From NCBI GenBank assembly GCA_030834895.1, contig JAUQXA010000064.1:186001-250000 (forward strand): a stretch of DNA of 64,000 nt, read 5' to 3'. This document shows positions 32,794-41,840 of the stretch, piece by piece. Below the pieces are notes generated by a model. The model ran no database searches, was not told the DNA's origin, and worked only from the letters and a program-made list of their open reading frames with translations. This DNA is from Anaerolineales bacterium (GTDB lineage Bacteria; Chloroflexota; Anaerolineae; Anaerolineales; Villigracilaceae). Position numbers and translations under genes: made by a program. Position 1 is the first letter of the stretch. Each line of letters opens with the position of its first letter.

Positions 32794-33336
32794 TTGTAAG
32801 TAGTAATTGGTAAATGGTGATTGGAGTTTTTATGGCGATGTTTGAGGATTTGCAGGTGTTGAAGGCGGCTGAGGCGATTGCGGACTCCATCTGGAAGCGG
32901 GTTGCCCAGTGGGATGATTTTGCGAAGGATGTTGTTGGCAAGCAAATCACGCGCTCTGCGGATTCAATCGGCGCAAACATCGCGGAATCAGTTGGAAGGT
33001 ATAACTTCGGAGAGAAACTTCAATTTTTGTACTACTCGCGTGGAAGTTTGTTCGAGACCAAGTACTGGCTCAATCGAAGCAAGGAGCGCGATTTGATGAA
33101 TGCAACCGAAGTTCAAAAATATGTTGACGGGTTGACCGCCTTAGCCCGTCAATTGAATACCTTTGCCAGCGGATTGAAAACTGTCCGCGCCGAAACCAAA
33201 AAGCCCGCCGTCCGCGAATCTGCGTCAGAATACATCACCGCTAACTCAGACGAATTTCCTCTTCTGCTTTTCTCAGAAGACGACCTCAATTTTCTCAACA
33301 AATAATTACCAATTACCAATCTCCAATTACCAAAAG
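32794..33336. mobile_element. Inverted-repeat-flanked cassette carrying a four-helix-bundle gene
   Basis: AATTGGTAA and GATTGG motifs (32806-32824) precede the four-helix-bundle gene, and AATTACCAATTACC and CCAATTACC motifs (33304-33332) follow it in the opposite sense. The cassette lies between two beta-oxidation genes. No transposase is present. It looks like a small gene cassette inserted into the operon; the exact ends are uncertain. Confidence 0.55.
32832..33305 (+). CDS. Four-helix-bundle protein (S23/avd-like family)
   Basis: The 157-residue protein has the family pattern FEDLQVLKAAE, then SADSIGANIAESVGR and FLYYSRGSLFET, and is all helical. A C-terminal extension (about 120-157) is polar. 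ATG 32832 follows GGAG; an ATG 18 bases upstream is possible. This family occurs in 23S rRNA intervening sequences, in retroelement accessory proteins and as scattered single genes. Its position inside a fatty-acid operon and its flanking inverted repeats suggest it arrived as a cassette, not a metabolic role. Confidence 0.85.
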   Translation: MAMFEDLQVLKAAEAIADSIWKRVAQWDDFAKDVVGKQITRSADSIGANIAESVGRYNFGEKLQFLYYSRGSLFETKYWLNRSKERDLMNATEVQKYVDGLTALARQLNTFASGLKTVRAETKKPAVRESASEYITANSDEFPLLLFSEDDLNFLNK

Positions 33337-33344
33337 GAGTAACC

Positions 33345-35726
33345 ATGAACTATCACATACACAAAGCAGTCGTCATCGGCTCTGGGACAATGGGTGCGGC
33401 GATTGCGGCTCATTTGGCAAATATCGGAATCCCCGTGACTTTGCTCGACATCGTCCCCAAGGATTCGGATGACAAAAACAAAATTGTGAAGGAAGGCTGG
33501 GACCGCTGTCTGAAAGCCAAGCCTGCCAACCTGATGGGCGATGGATTGAAAACGCTGGTTAAGCTTGGTAACCTCGAAGATGACTTTGGAGCGGTCGCCG
33601 AAGCGGACTGGATTTGCGAAGCCATCGTCGAGAACCTCAAAATCAAAGTGGACTTGATGACCCGCGTTGACGAAGTCCGCAAGCCGAATGCGATTGTCTC
33701 GACCAACACGTCGGGCATTCCCGTCAAAGATATTGCCGAAGGTCGCAGCAAGGGATTCAAACAGCATTTCCTCGGCACGCACTTTTTCAATCCGCCGCGC
33801 TATTTGAAACTGCTGGAAATCATCCCGACTGCGGATACGTCGAAGGAAGTGACAGAGTTCTTCGTCCACTTTGGCGAGTTCACCTTGGGCAAGGGCGTGG
33901 TGCTTTGCAAAGATACGCCCAACTTTATCGGCAACCGCGTGGCGTTTGGGACTGGCGCCTTCGCGCTGGACTTCATCCTCAACAACGAATACACGGTGGA
34001 CGAAGTGGACTCGCTCACGGGTCCGCTGATGGGTCGTCCGAAGACGGCAACTTTCAGGTTGATTGATTTGGTCGGCGTGGATGTTTGGGACCATGTCGGC
34101 AAGAATCTCGCGCCGCTGATTCCGCATGACAAACTCGGTCAAAAATATCTCGCCGCCGAAAAGCCGCGCAAACTGATGGATACCTTGCTCGAACGCAAGT
34201 GGCTGGGCAACAAAACCAAAGTTGGCTTTTATAAGGAAGCGCGCGGCGCAGACGGCAAGAAGGAATTTCACTCGCTGGATTTGACCACGCTGGAGCATGT
34301 CCCCGCCACCAAGCCGCGCTTCGACTCGGTCAAGGCGGCGAAAGATGTCGAGGGGTTGGGTGACAGGCTGAAGGTTCTGCTTGCCGCCGACGACAAAGCC
34401 GCGAAGCTGGTCAAGGCGCTCACCTATCAAAGTTTCCAGTACGTTTCCTCTATCATCCCCGAAGTGGCAGACACTGCCAAGCCGATTGACGACGCCATCC
34501 GTTGGGGCTTCATGCACGAAGCGGGTCCCTTCGAGATTTGGGACATGCTCGGTGTGAAGGATGTAGTCAAACAAATGAAGAAGGAAGGCTACCCCGCCGC
34601 CAAGTGGGTGGATGAGATGTTGAAGAACGGCATCGAGTCGTTTTATCAATACAAGGGTGAAAACAAGGTTGGCGCGTACGATGTCTCGAAGAAAAAGTAC
34701 GTCAAATTGAAGCAGCCCGAAGGCTTTGTCTTCCTCAAAGATTTTCGCGGCACGAAGAAGGAAATTGTCAGCAACGCGGGCGCGACGATGTTCGACATCG
34801 GCGATGGCGTGGCGCTGGTCGAGTTCCACACCAAGATGAACGCGCTGGACGATGACATTTTCAACATCACCAGCGAAGCCCTCGACCGCGTGGAAAAAGA
34901 TTTCGACGGCTTGATCATCGGCAGCGAAGCCGACAACTTCAGCGCGGGCGCAAATCTGTTCATGGTGGTGGTCGCCGCACAACAGGGGATGTGGGACCAA
35001 CTCGAAGGGGCGGTCCGCAAGTTGCAAGGCATGAACATGCGAATGCGCTATTTCCCCAAGCCTGTGGTGGTCGCTCCTGCGGGACTGGCTCTCGGCGGCG
35101 GTTGTGAAGTGACCATGCACGCCTCGCGTGTGGTCGCGGCTGCGGAGACTTACATCGGGCTGGTGGAACTCGGCGCGGGCGTCATCCCAGCGGGCGCGGG
35201 GACAAAGGAAATCATGCGTCGCATCGTCAACCCTGCCATGCGGACAGACAATGCTGAAGTCTTCCCGTTCCTGCAACGCGCCTTCCTGCAAATTGGTCAG
35301 GCAAAGGTTGCCACCTCTGCGGCAGAAGCGCGGAGCATGGGGATTCTTGGTCCGCAAGATAGAATCATTATCAACCGCGATCACCTGCTGACCGAAGCCA
35401 AACGCGAAGTCTTGCACATGTCCGCCGCTGGATACCGTCCGCCCGCTCCCGAACTGATCTACGCCGCTGGGCGCGACATGTATGGTGCGATGAAGATTGG
35501 CGCGTGGAGTTTCAAGGAAGGTAACTACATCACCGAATACGACGCACACATCGCCACCAAACTGGCATACATCATGGCTGGCGGCAATCTGACCAAGCCG
35601 CAATGGGTAAGCGAGCAATATATCCTCGACCTTGAACGTGAAGCTTTCCTTTCGCTGTGTGGAGAGGAAAAGACCCAGGCGAGAATGTGGTCGCTGTTGC
35701 AGACGGGGAAGCCGTTGAGGAATTAG
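33345..35726 (+). CDS. 3-hydroxyacyl-CoA dehydrogenase / enoyl-CoA hydratase fusion (FadN-like)
   Basis: The 793-residue protein starts with a Rossmann NAD domain (GSGTMGAAIAAHL), followed by the 3-hydroxyacyl-CoA dehydrogenase C-terminal domains (about 190-390), and ends with a crotonase domain (about 470-700, with ALGGGCE). This order is the reverse of E. coli FadB and matches FadN of Bacillus. It carries out the hydration and second oxidation steps of beta-oxidation. An AAAAGGAG site precedes the start. It is followed by its partner thiolase. Confidence 0.92.
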   Translation: MNYHIHKAVVIGSGTMGAAIAAHLANIGIPVTLLDIVPKDSDDKNKIVKEGWDRCLKAKPANLMGDGLKTLVKLGNLEDDFGAVAEADWICEAIVENLKIKVDLMTRVDEVRKPNAIVSTNTSGIPVKDIAEGRSKGFKQHFLGTHFFNPPRYLKLLEIIPTADTSKEVTEFFVHFGEFTLGKGVVLCKDTPNFIGNRVAFGTGAFALDFILNNEYTVDEVDSLTGPLMGRPKTATFRLIDLVGVDVWDHVGKNLAPLIPHDKLGQKYLAAEKPRKLMDTLLERKWLGNKTKVGFYKEARGADGKKEFHSLDLTTLEHVPATKPRFDSVKAAKDVEGLGDRLKVLLAADDKAAKLVKALTYQSFQYVSSIIPEVADTAKPIDDAIRWGFMHEAGPFEIWDMLGVKDVVKQMKKEGYPAAKWVDEMLKNGIESFYQYKGENKVGAYDVSKKKYVKLKQPEGFVFLKDFRGTKKEIVSNAGATMFDIGDGVALVEFHTKMNALDDDIFNITSEALDRVEKDFDGLIIGSEADNFSAGANLFMVVVAAQQGMWDQLEGAVRKLQGMNMRMRYFPKPVVVAPAGLALGGGCEVTMHASRVVAAAETYIGLVELGAGVIPAGAGTKEIMRRIVNPAMRTDNAEVFPFLQRAFLQIGQAKVATSAAEARSMGILGPQDRIIINRDHLLTEAKREVLHMSAAGYRPPAPELIYAAGRDMYGAMKIGAWSFKEGNYITEYDAHIATKLAYIMAGGNLTKPQWVSEQYILDLEREAFLSLCGEEKTQARMWSLLQTGKPLRN

Positions 35727-35730
35727 TTAT

Positions 35731-35778
35731 TGTGTACCTGTTTACATGTCTACCTGTATACAAGTAAACAAGTACACA
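35731..35778. repeat. Inverted repeat between fadN-like gene and thiolase
   Basis: Arms of 19 bases (35731-35749 and 35760-35778; TGTGTAC, TGTTTAC and complements) pair at 16 or more positions around a 10-base loop. It fills most of the 71-bp gap. It may be a repeat or an mRNA hairpin; no T tract follows. Confidence 0.65.
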
Positions 35779-35797
35779 GGTACAGAGGAGAACTACT

Positions 35798-36979
35798 ATG
35801 AAAGAAGCCGTTATCGTTAGCGCAGTACGAACTCCCGTAGGCAAAGCCAAGCGCGGTGGGATGGCAACTGTCCGTCCCGATGAAATGGCGGCTGCCGCGA
35901 TTCAAGAGTTGCTCAGGCGCACGCCGAATCTTGACCCTGCTGAAATCGAGGATGTGGTCTTTGGCTGTGCCTTCCCCGAAGGCGAGCAGGGACTAAATGT
36001 CGCCCGCATGATTTCACTCCGCGCGGGTTTGCCCGATACCGTCCCTGCTGAAACCATCAACCGCTATTGCTCATCGGGTGTGCAGTCCATTGCGCATGTC
36101 GCCAATGCCATTCAAGCAGGTCAAATTGAAGTTGCCGTCGCGGGCGGAGTCGAATCCATGAGCATGGTTCCGATGATGGGCTACAAGTTTTCGCCCAACC
36201 CGCACTTCGCTCTGGAACTTCCGCACTACTACACTAATATGGGACTCACCGCCGAAAACGTCGCTGTCAAGTACAGAATCAGCCGCGAGGACCAGGACGC
36301 TTTTTCGATGAAAAGTCATCAGAAAGCCGCGCAGGCGGTCAACTCTGGATTATTCGACCCCGAACTGATTCCGCTCGATGTGGAAGTGACCGAACTGGGT
36401 GCGGATGAAAAACCCGTCAAGCGGACTTTTACCGTCAAGCGGGATGAAGGTCCCCGAGCCGATACCACGCTGGAAGCGCTTGCCAAACTCAAGCCTGCCT
36501 TCAAGGAGGGCGGCACAGTCACCGCTGGCAACTCCTCGCAGATGTCGGACGGCGCGGCGGTCACGATGGTCATGTCTGCGGACAAGGCTGCCCGGTTGGG
36601 ATTGAAGCCGCTGGCGCGATTCGTTTCCTTCGCCGTCGGCGGAGTTCCGCCAGAGATGATGGGCATTGGTCCCGTTGCGGCAATCCCGAAGGCGTTGAAA
36701 ATTGCGGGGCTGTCCCAAAACGAAATTGACCTGATAGAATTGAACGAAGCCTTCGCCGCTCAAAGCCTCGCCGTCATCCGCGAATTGAACTTGGACGAGT
36801 CGAAAATCAATGTCAACGGCGGCGCGATTGCTCTCGGACATCCGCTGGGCTGCACAGGCTCCAAACTCACCACGCAGTTGATCTATGAAATGGCGCGGCG
36901 GAAGTCGAAGTATGGCATGGTCAGCATGTGCATCGGCGGCGGCATGGGCGCGGCGGCGGTGTTTGAAAACCTACAATGA
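35798..36979 (+). CDS. Acetyl-CoA C-acyltransferase (thiolase, FadA-like)
   Basis: The 393-residue thiolase has the acyl-binding Cys in RYCSSG (about residue 91), the His in NGGAIALGHPLG and the second Cys in MCIGGGMGAA near the end. It cleaves 3-ketoacyl-CoA to acetyl-CoA and a shortened acyl-CoA, the last step of beta-oxidation. GAGGAG precedes the start. It partners with the FadN-like protein upstream. Confidence 0.94.
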   Translation: MKEAVIVSAVRTPVGKAKRGGMATVRPDEMAAAAIQELLRRTPNLDPAEIEDVVFGCAFPEGEQGLNVARMISLRAGLPDTVPAETINRYCSSGVQSIAHVANAIQAGQIEVAVAGGVESMSMVPMMGYKFSPNPHFALELPHYYTNMGLTAENVAVKYRISREDQDAFSMKSHQKAAQAVNSGLFDPELIPLDVEVTELGADEKPVKRTFTVKRDEGPRADTTLEALAKLKPAFKEGGTVTAGNSSQMSDGAAVTMVMSADKAARLGLKPLARFVSFAVGGVPPEMMGIGPVAAIPKALKIAGLSQNEIDLIELNEAFAAQSLAVIRELNLDESKINVNGGAIALGHPLGCTGSKLTTQLIYEMARRKSKYGMVSMCIGGGMGAAAVFENLQ

Positions 36980-36983
36980 TAAT

Positions 36984-37068
36984 CGTCATTGCGAGGGCGC
37001 TAGCCCGAAGCAATCTCCTCGTTGCATAAGATTGCTTCGTCGTCGCTCCGCTCCTCCTCGCAATGACA
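36984..37068. repeat. Palindromic dispersed element, family A copy 4
   Basis: Outer arms CGTCATTGCGAGG and CCTCGCAATGACA, inner arms CGAAGCAATCTCC and AGATTGCTTCG. It lies five bases after the thiolase stop. Confidence 0.85.
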
Positions 37069-37091
37069 TAAAAAAAATAATAGGAGAAACA

Positions 37092-37418
37092 ATGGCTCTC
37101 ACAATCGAAACCCTCATGTCCAAAATGCCTGGCGCGTTCATGCCCGAAAAAGCGCCCGGACTCGACGCCACCATCCAATTCAAATTCACGGGTGAAGAAG
37201 CTGGCGACTGGTACGCCACCGTCAAAGACGGAAAATGCGAAACCGCAAAGGGTGTTCATCCCTCTCCCAAGATGACGCTCACCGCTGACTCCAGTGACTA
37301 CATCAAAATCTTCACGGGCGAAATCGACGGGATGCAAGCCTTCATGCAGGGCAAGTTGAAACTGGCGGGCGACCTGAACCTTGCGATGAAACTGACGCAG
37401 ATGTTCAAGATCAGGTAA
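37092..37418 (+). CDS. SCP2 sterol-binding domain protein
   Basis: The 108-residue protein consists of one SCP2 domain: IQFKFTGEEAG, WYATVKDG, a PKMTLTAD strand and the final GKLKLAGDLNLAM helix region, all typical. ATG 37092 follows a TAGGAGAAA site. SCP2 domains bind lipids or acyl-CoA in a hydrophobic tunnel. As last gene of the beta-oxidation cluster, it probably carries acyl chains for the pathway. Confidence 0.88.
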   Translation: MALTIETLMSKMPGAFMPEKAPGLDATIQFKFTGEEAGDWYATVKDGKCETAKGVHPSPKMTLTADSSDYIKIFTGEIDGMQAFMQGKLKLAGDLNLAMKLTQMFKIR

Positions 37419-37421
37419 CTC

Positions 37422-37514
37422 TGTCGTTGCAAGGAGGACGCACTTCCCGACGAAGCAATCTCCAACTCAATGAGAGGTTGCTTCGTTCGCTTAAAACGCT
37501 CACTCGCGACGACA
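37422..37514. repeat. Palindromic dispersed element, family A copy 5 (degenerate)
   Basis: Outer arms TGTCGTTGCAAGG and CTCGCGACGACA are imperfect; inner CGAAGCAATCTCC and GAGAGGTTGCTTCG are kept. It is the most diverged copy and marks the end of the beta-oxidation cluster. Confidence 0.75.
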
Positions 37515-37559
37515 TAAGTTTTGGTAGAATTGCGTCATTCTTTCCCAGGAGTACGAACT

Positions 37560-38441
37560 ATGGACTTTGACTTTAGTTGGGTCTTTGGAGTTGAGGGTTG
37601 GATTGCCTTATTGACGCTGATTGCGTTGGAGTTGGTGCTTGGCGTGGATAATGTGATTTTCATCTCCATCCTTGCAGGAAAACTTCCGCAACAAGACCAG
37701 GCACGGGCGCGGACGACGGGCATCATGCTGGCAGTCATCACCCGCGTTCTGCTTTTGTTGTCCCTCTCGTGGATTATCAGTCTCGAAGATCCGTTTTTCC
37801 ACATTCCGTGGTTTGGCGGCGAATCCATTGGTATTTCAGGACGCGACCTGATTTTGCTGGCGGGCGGTATCTTCCTCCTTTGGAAGAGCACACATGAAAT
37901 CCACGAAAAATTGGAAGGCAAGGAAGGCGTGGCTTCGGCAAAGGTCGCTGCCACTTTTATGAGCGTCATCATCCAAATCATGCTCCTGGATATTGTCTTC
38001 TCGCTTGACTCGGTCATCACAGCCGTCGGCATGGTAGACCATATTGCCATCATGATTATTGCCGTCATTATCGCGGCAGGAGTAATGATTTTCGTAGCGG
38101 GACCGCTTGGCTCATTTGTCGAACACCATCCCACCATCAAAATCTTGGCGCTCAGTTTCCTTTTGCTCATCGGCTTCACGCTGATTGTCGAAGGCCTGCA
38201 CCAGCACATTCCAAAGGGATATGTTTACTTTGCAATGGGCTTCTCGGTCTTCGTGGAAATGCTCAACCTGCGCGTACGCGACAGCCGCAATCCCGTGAGT
38301 CTGCGCACGCCCTATCAGGCAGCGAAATTGGAGTTGCAGCCAGTTACAGTATCAGATGCAAAGCCAGTTGCGAGATCCAAGACTGCGGCTGCGAAAAAGC
38401 CTGCCGCGAAGAAGGCAAACCCAAAGGCGAAGAAGAAGTGA
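37560..38441 (+). CDS. TerC-family membrane protein
   Basis: The 293-residue protein has about seven helices with the family motif ELVLGVDNVIFI in the first and a second conserved LDIVFSLDSVITAVG, whose Asp residues suggest metal binding. TerC-type proteins are linked to Mn2+ export and to tellurite resistance. I chose ATG 37560 because the TerC fold begins here. The last 40 residues are Lys/Ala-rich (KKPAAKKANPKAKKK), a basic tail that is not part of the family. The gene is followed by a strong terminator. Confidence 0.88.
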   Translation: MDFDFSWVFGVEGWIALLTLIALELVLGVDNVIFISILAGKLPQQDQARARTTGIMLAVITRVLLLLSLSWIISLEDPFFHIPWFGGESIGISGRDLILLAGGIFLLWKSTHEIHEKLEGKEGVASAKVAATFMSVIIQIMLLDIVFSLDSVITAVGMVDHIAIMIIAVIIAAGVMIFVAGPLGSFVEHHPTIKILALSFLLLIGFTLIVEGLHQHIPKGYVYFAMGFSVFVEMLNLRVRDSRNPVSLRTPYQAAKLELQPVTVSDAKPVARSKTAAAKKPAAKKANPKAKKK

Positions 38442-38450
38442 TTTACCCGA

Positions 38451-38484
38451 ACAAGACCGTCGGCAAAACGACGGTCTTGTTTTA
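38451..38484 (+). terminator. Terminator behind the TerC gene
   Basis: A perfect 12-bp stem (ACAAGACCGTCG with CGACGGTCTTGT) is followed by TTTTA on the + strand. Confidence 0.9.
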
Positions 38485-38529
38485 TCCTGCGCGGATTATA
38501 ATTTTGCCATTCTCAACTCCGGAGTCCTC

Positions 38530-39567
38530 ATGACATATCAAGGTTTGCTTCATCGCTACGGTCAATATCTCGGCCTGCCCGCGCATACGAAAACGATTAC
38601 CCTGCTCGAAGGCAACACCCCACTGATTCCCATGCCGCGTTTGAGCAGGGGATTTGGTTGTGAATTGTTTATCAAATTTGAAGGACTGAATCCGACTGGC
38701 TCATTCAAGGATCGCGGGATGACAGCCGCCATTGGCGAGGCTGTTGGGCGAGGAGTACAGACCGTGATTTGTGCTTCGACGGGCAACACGGCGGCTTCGG
38801 CGGCGGCGTACGCCGCACGGGCTGGATTGCGCTCCATTGTGTTGATTCCCGAAGGCAAGGTGGCGGCTGGAAAACTGGCTGGCGCGATTGCCTACGGCGC
38901 GGAGGTGATTCAAATTCAAGGCTCGTTCGACGACGCCCTGACCCTGGTTGTGGAAATCACGCAGAAGACGCCGATAGCACTGGTCAACTCGATTAATCCA
39001 TATCGCATCGAAGGACAGAAGACATCTTCCTTTGAAATTTGCGATGTACTGGGCAATGCCCCCGATTGGCTTTGTCTGCCTGTGGGCAACGCAGGAAACA
39101 TTACCTCGTATTGGGCAGGCTTCAAGCAATATAAAAAAGGGCTGCCGCAAATTTTGGGCGTGCAGGCGGCGGGAGCGGCTCCGCTGGTGCTGGGTCATCC
39201 CGTGGAAAAGCCTGAGACGATTGCCACAGCCATCCGCATTGGCAAGCCCGCTCGCGGCGAACAGGCGCTCGAAGCGGCGCAGGAATCCAATGGGCGGATC
39301 ATCGCAGTTTCGGACGAGGAAATTCTCTCCGCCCAGCGGATTTTGGCTTCGGAAGGCGTCTGGGTGGAACCAGCTTCGGCTGCGGGTCTGGCAGGCTTGA
39401 TTGCAGAATCAGCCAAAGGGTCGATGAATGTCAAAGGGAAGAAAGTCGTTGTCGTTTGCACAGGTCACGGGATGAAGGATCCGTCCATCGTTACGGAGTC
39501 ATTCAAATCCCCGAAAATCATCCCCGCAAACTATGATGCGTTGTTGAACGTGATTGGCGGTGCTTAA
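38530..39567 (+). CDS. thrC: Threonine synthase
   Basis: The 345-residue PLP enzyme has the Schiff-base Lys in NPTGSFKDRG, the CASTGNTAASAAAYAARAG loop and the phosphate-binding VGNAGN, in normal order and length. It converts O-phosphohomoserine to threonine in the cytosol. ATG 38530 begins the typical thrC N-terminus and has GGAG seven bases upstream; the longer open frame would cross the terminator. TATAAT at 38497 may be its -10 box. No other threonine genes are adjacent. Confidence 0.93.
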   Translation: MTYQGLLHRYGQYLGLPAHTKTITLLEGNTPLIPMPRLSRGFGCELFIKFEGLNPTGSFKDRGMTAAIGEAVGRGVQTVICASTGNTAASAAAYAARAGLRSIVLIPEGKVAAGKLAGAIAYGAEVIQIQGSFDDALTLVVEITQKTPIALVNSINPYRIEGQKTSSFEICDVLGNAPDWLCLPVGNAGNITSYWAGFKQYKKGLPQILGVQAAGAAPLVLGHPVEKPETIATAIRIGKPARGEQALEAAQESNGRIIAVSDEEILSAQRILASEGVWVEPASAAGLAGLIAESAKGSMNVKGKKVVVVCTGHGMKDPSIVTESFKSPKIIPANYDALLNVIGGA

Positions 39568-39666
39568 ATTCCGCCTGTTAAGAAAGTTGCAGAATGAGTC
39601 GTAGCGACGAAAAGATTTAGAATTGCCGGAGTTAGGCATATCCTTTTCCTTTGGCGGCGGCTTTTC

Positions 39667-40893
39667 ATGCTTGAACCTTTTGTGATGACAAATAAAAAGA
39701 ACTCACTTACCACTTCGCCATTAAAGGATTTTTCCTTTTTCGCTTCGTTTTCCCCGGAGCAATTGCGGCGTGTCATTGGCATTGGACAGGTGGTCTCTCT
39801 AAAAGCAAACCAGGTTGTGTTCAAACAGGGGGAGTGTACCGGTGCGATATTCCTGATTTTGAAGGGCGGCGTGAAGATCGAAGGCGAGGACAGCGCTGGA
39901 ACAGTTTACGCATATGGTCAAATGGATAAGGGACAGGTGTTTGGTGAGCTTGCTCTTTTGCGGGGAGAGTCGAGCCGGGTCACGGCGACAACAACACGGG
40001 ACTCGGAACTGTTGGTCATTGACCGCCCCATGCTTTTGACAATGTTGCGGACCGTCGAGCCTGAACAGGCAATCAATGTTTTTTTGGCATTGGAAGAGCA
40101 GACGCGTACCATAATCGAACTTGGTTTTCGGGAGGTTCTGTTACGGCGGCTGCTTTCCTCTCAGATGGAAGCGGAAAAACAGCGCGCGCTGACCCAGATG
40201 GTTGCGGGCGTGGCGCATGATATCAACACACCGTTGAGCGTGATCAATACCGCGGTGACCATCATGGCGCGGGAACTTGCCGATCCTGTGGAAATGACGA
40301 TCCAGCGCGCGGCTGATATCGCGGAACCGCTTGAGTTAATGCGCCTGAACGTGGAACGCGCCCAACAACTGGTGCAGAATTTCAAGAAAATTTCGGCCGG
40401 TCAATTTCAGGAAGAAAAGGAACTGTTTGATATTGTCGAGGTAATCGAAGAGATAATCGGATTGATAAGCGTCAGTTTGAAGCGCGGGCGGATTCAGGTC
40501 AGGTTTAATAACAAACTTGAGCCTGGGAACAGGAAATGGATGGGTTATCGCGGTTCCCTTTCGCATGTGGTCATCAACCTTCTGACGAATGTGGAAAGGT
40601 ACGCCTATCCCAGGAACGTGGGCGGAATTGCGGATGTGACAATTCAGATGAAAGGGGATAGGCATTATTGCCTGAGCGTGAAGGACAGCGGCAGGGGAAT
40701 TCCGCTCGAGAATCAGTCACGTGTCTTTGAACCGTTTTTTACAACCGGGAAATCCGCCGGCGGCACGGGACTAGGACTTTCCATTGTGCATAACCTGGCA
40801 ACGAATACCCTCAAGGGTGAGATCAAATTGAAGTCCGAAGAGGGGAAGGGGGCGGAATTCATCATCATCTTCCCCCGGGAAATCCCGGAATAA
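39667..40893 (+). CDS. Cyclic-nucleotide-binding sensor histidine kinase
   Basis: The 408-residue protein has an N-terminal CRP-like cyclic-nucleotide domain (about 25-140, with FGELALLRGE.SRVTA), a HisKA-like helix with the phospho-His in VAGVAHDINTPL, and a HATPase domain with DSGRGIP and GTGLGLSI. There is no membrane segment, so it acts in the cytoplasm. No response regulator is adjacent. The GELALL motif with Arg suggests it may truly bind cAMP or a similar nucleotide. An alternative start is ATG 39685. Neither start has a clear ribosome site. Confidence 0.85.
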   Translation: MLEPFVMTNKKNSLTTSPLKDFSFFASFSPEQLRRVIGIGQVVSLKANQVVFKQGECTGAIFLILKGGVKIEGEDSAGTVYAYGQMDKGQVFGELALLRGESSRVTATTTRDSELLVIDRPMLLTMLRTVEPEQAINVFLALEEQTRTIIELGFREVLLRRLLSSQMEAEKQRALTQMVAGVAHDINTPLSVINTAVTIMARELADPVEMTIQRAADIAEPLELMRLNVERAQQLVQNFKKISAGQFQEEKELFDIVEVIEEIIGLISVSLKRGRIQVRFNNKLEPGNRKWMGYRGSLSHVVINLLTNVERYAYPRNVGGIADVTIQMKGDRHYCLSVKDSGRGIPLENQSRVFEPFFTTGKSAGGTGLGLSIVHNLATNTLKGEIKLKSEEGKGAEFIIIFPREIPE

Positions 40894-40905
40894 AGTATAG
40901 GATTT

Positions 40906-41757
40906 TTAGACTGGTTTCTCTTCGAATTCCACTTCCCACTCGGGGCCAAAACTCATGTTGTAGCGTTCGCTAAAACTGCCCTGGCTGACTGCCAGGGATA
41001 TTTTCATCAATTCATTATTGTAGATGATGACCTCGCCTTTTTGGGCGTAGCCGAAGGATTTGTGGAAGAGAATTTTTTCGGCAAGGACGACCTTTCCTTT
41101 GCGGCGAATCGTCAGGTGGAGAAAGTCGCCGTAGGCGAAGCCCGCTTCAGCGAAGAGCGAGAGGGGAATGTTCGTCCACAGGTTTCCAAAGTTCGGGTCG
41201 CCGATTTCGAAAATTCCGCTGACTTTGCCGTTTTCCAGTTTGGGCTGGTGAATGGGTAGGGTGACGATTTCATCCACCGGGTATGCGGGACCGACCTGCT
41301 CGTAGGTGATTGATCCGCTTGCAAGTTTTGCGGCGCAGTAACCAAAGAGGTCTCTGCCGTGAAAGACGTTGGTTTCCTCGGTGTTTTTTCCCCGCAGGCG
41401 GTTGACGCTTTCGTCGATCTCGCGTACCTCGAGGATGCCCGAAGACTGCTTGACGTGGGTCAGCGCGCCGTTGTCAGGCGTGACGACGAAGTAGCCGTCG
41501 GCTGTTTTGGCAATGCTGGCTCTGCGCGGCGTGCCAACGCCGGGATCCACCACAGAGACGAAAATGGTCCCCCGGGGCCAAAAACGCATGGACTGGAACA
41601 ATCGATAAGATGCGCTCCAAATATCGTATTGCGGAATCTCATGGGTTCCGTCCATGATTTCGAGTTCGCGGTCCACACTTTTGACCACACCGTACATGGC
41701 GCATACGGAACTTTCCTTATAGGTGAAATCGGTTTGAAAGACCAGAATGGGTTTCAT
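40906..41757 (-). CDS. SAM hydrolase (DUF62 / SAM hydroxide adenosyltransferase)
   Basis: The 283-residue protein has the family blocks QTDF near the N-terminus, VVDPGVG, TPDNGALT, and FHGRDLFGYCAAKLASG. Members hydrolyse S-adenosylmethionine to adenosine and methionine; fluorinase and chlorinase are distant relatives. The chlorinase/fluorinase-specific loops are not evident. It lies 83 bp downstream of an ECF transporter operon, separated by an inverted repeat. The link suggests that the transported substrate belongs to SAM, methionine or nucleoside metabolism (inference). Confidence 0.88.
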   Translation of the reverse strand: MKPILVFQTDFTYKESSVCAMYGVVKSVDRELEIMDGTHEIPQYDIWSASYRLFQSMRFWPRGTIFVSVVDPGVGTPRRASIAKTADGYFVVTPDNGALTHVKQSSGILEVREIDESVNRLRGKNTEETNVFHGRDLFGYCAAKLASGSITYEQVGPAYPVDEIVTLPIHQPKLENGKVSGIFEIGDPNFGNLWTNIPLSLFAEAGFAYGDFLHLTIRRKGKVVLAEKILFHKSFGYAQKGEVIIYNNELMKISLAVSQGSFSERYNMSFGPEWEVEFEEKPV

Positions 41758-41770
41758 ATGTTTTCCTGTC

Positions 41771-41838
41771 GGAGTCCAGAAGTTCTACTTCTGGTCATTG
41801 CTTTCACAGGTAATCTGCAAGTAGAACATGCAGACTCC
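41771..41838. repeat. Inverted repeat between ecfT and the SAM hydrolase gene
   Basis: GGAGTC and GTTCTACTT at 41771-41790 pair with AAGTAGAAC and GACTCC at 41819-41838. It fills the 83-bp gap and looks like another family of small palindromic elements. Confidence 0.7.
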
Positions 41839-41840
41839 AT

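Noticed and set aside
33327..35618. A 763-codon open frame antisense to the FadN-like gene
   Set aside because: It is long, but the + strand frame has complete known domains, a ribosome site and operon context; the antisense product is His/Arg-rich and resembles nothing.
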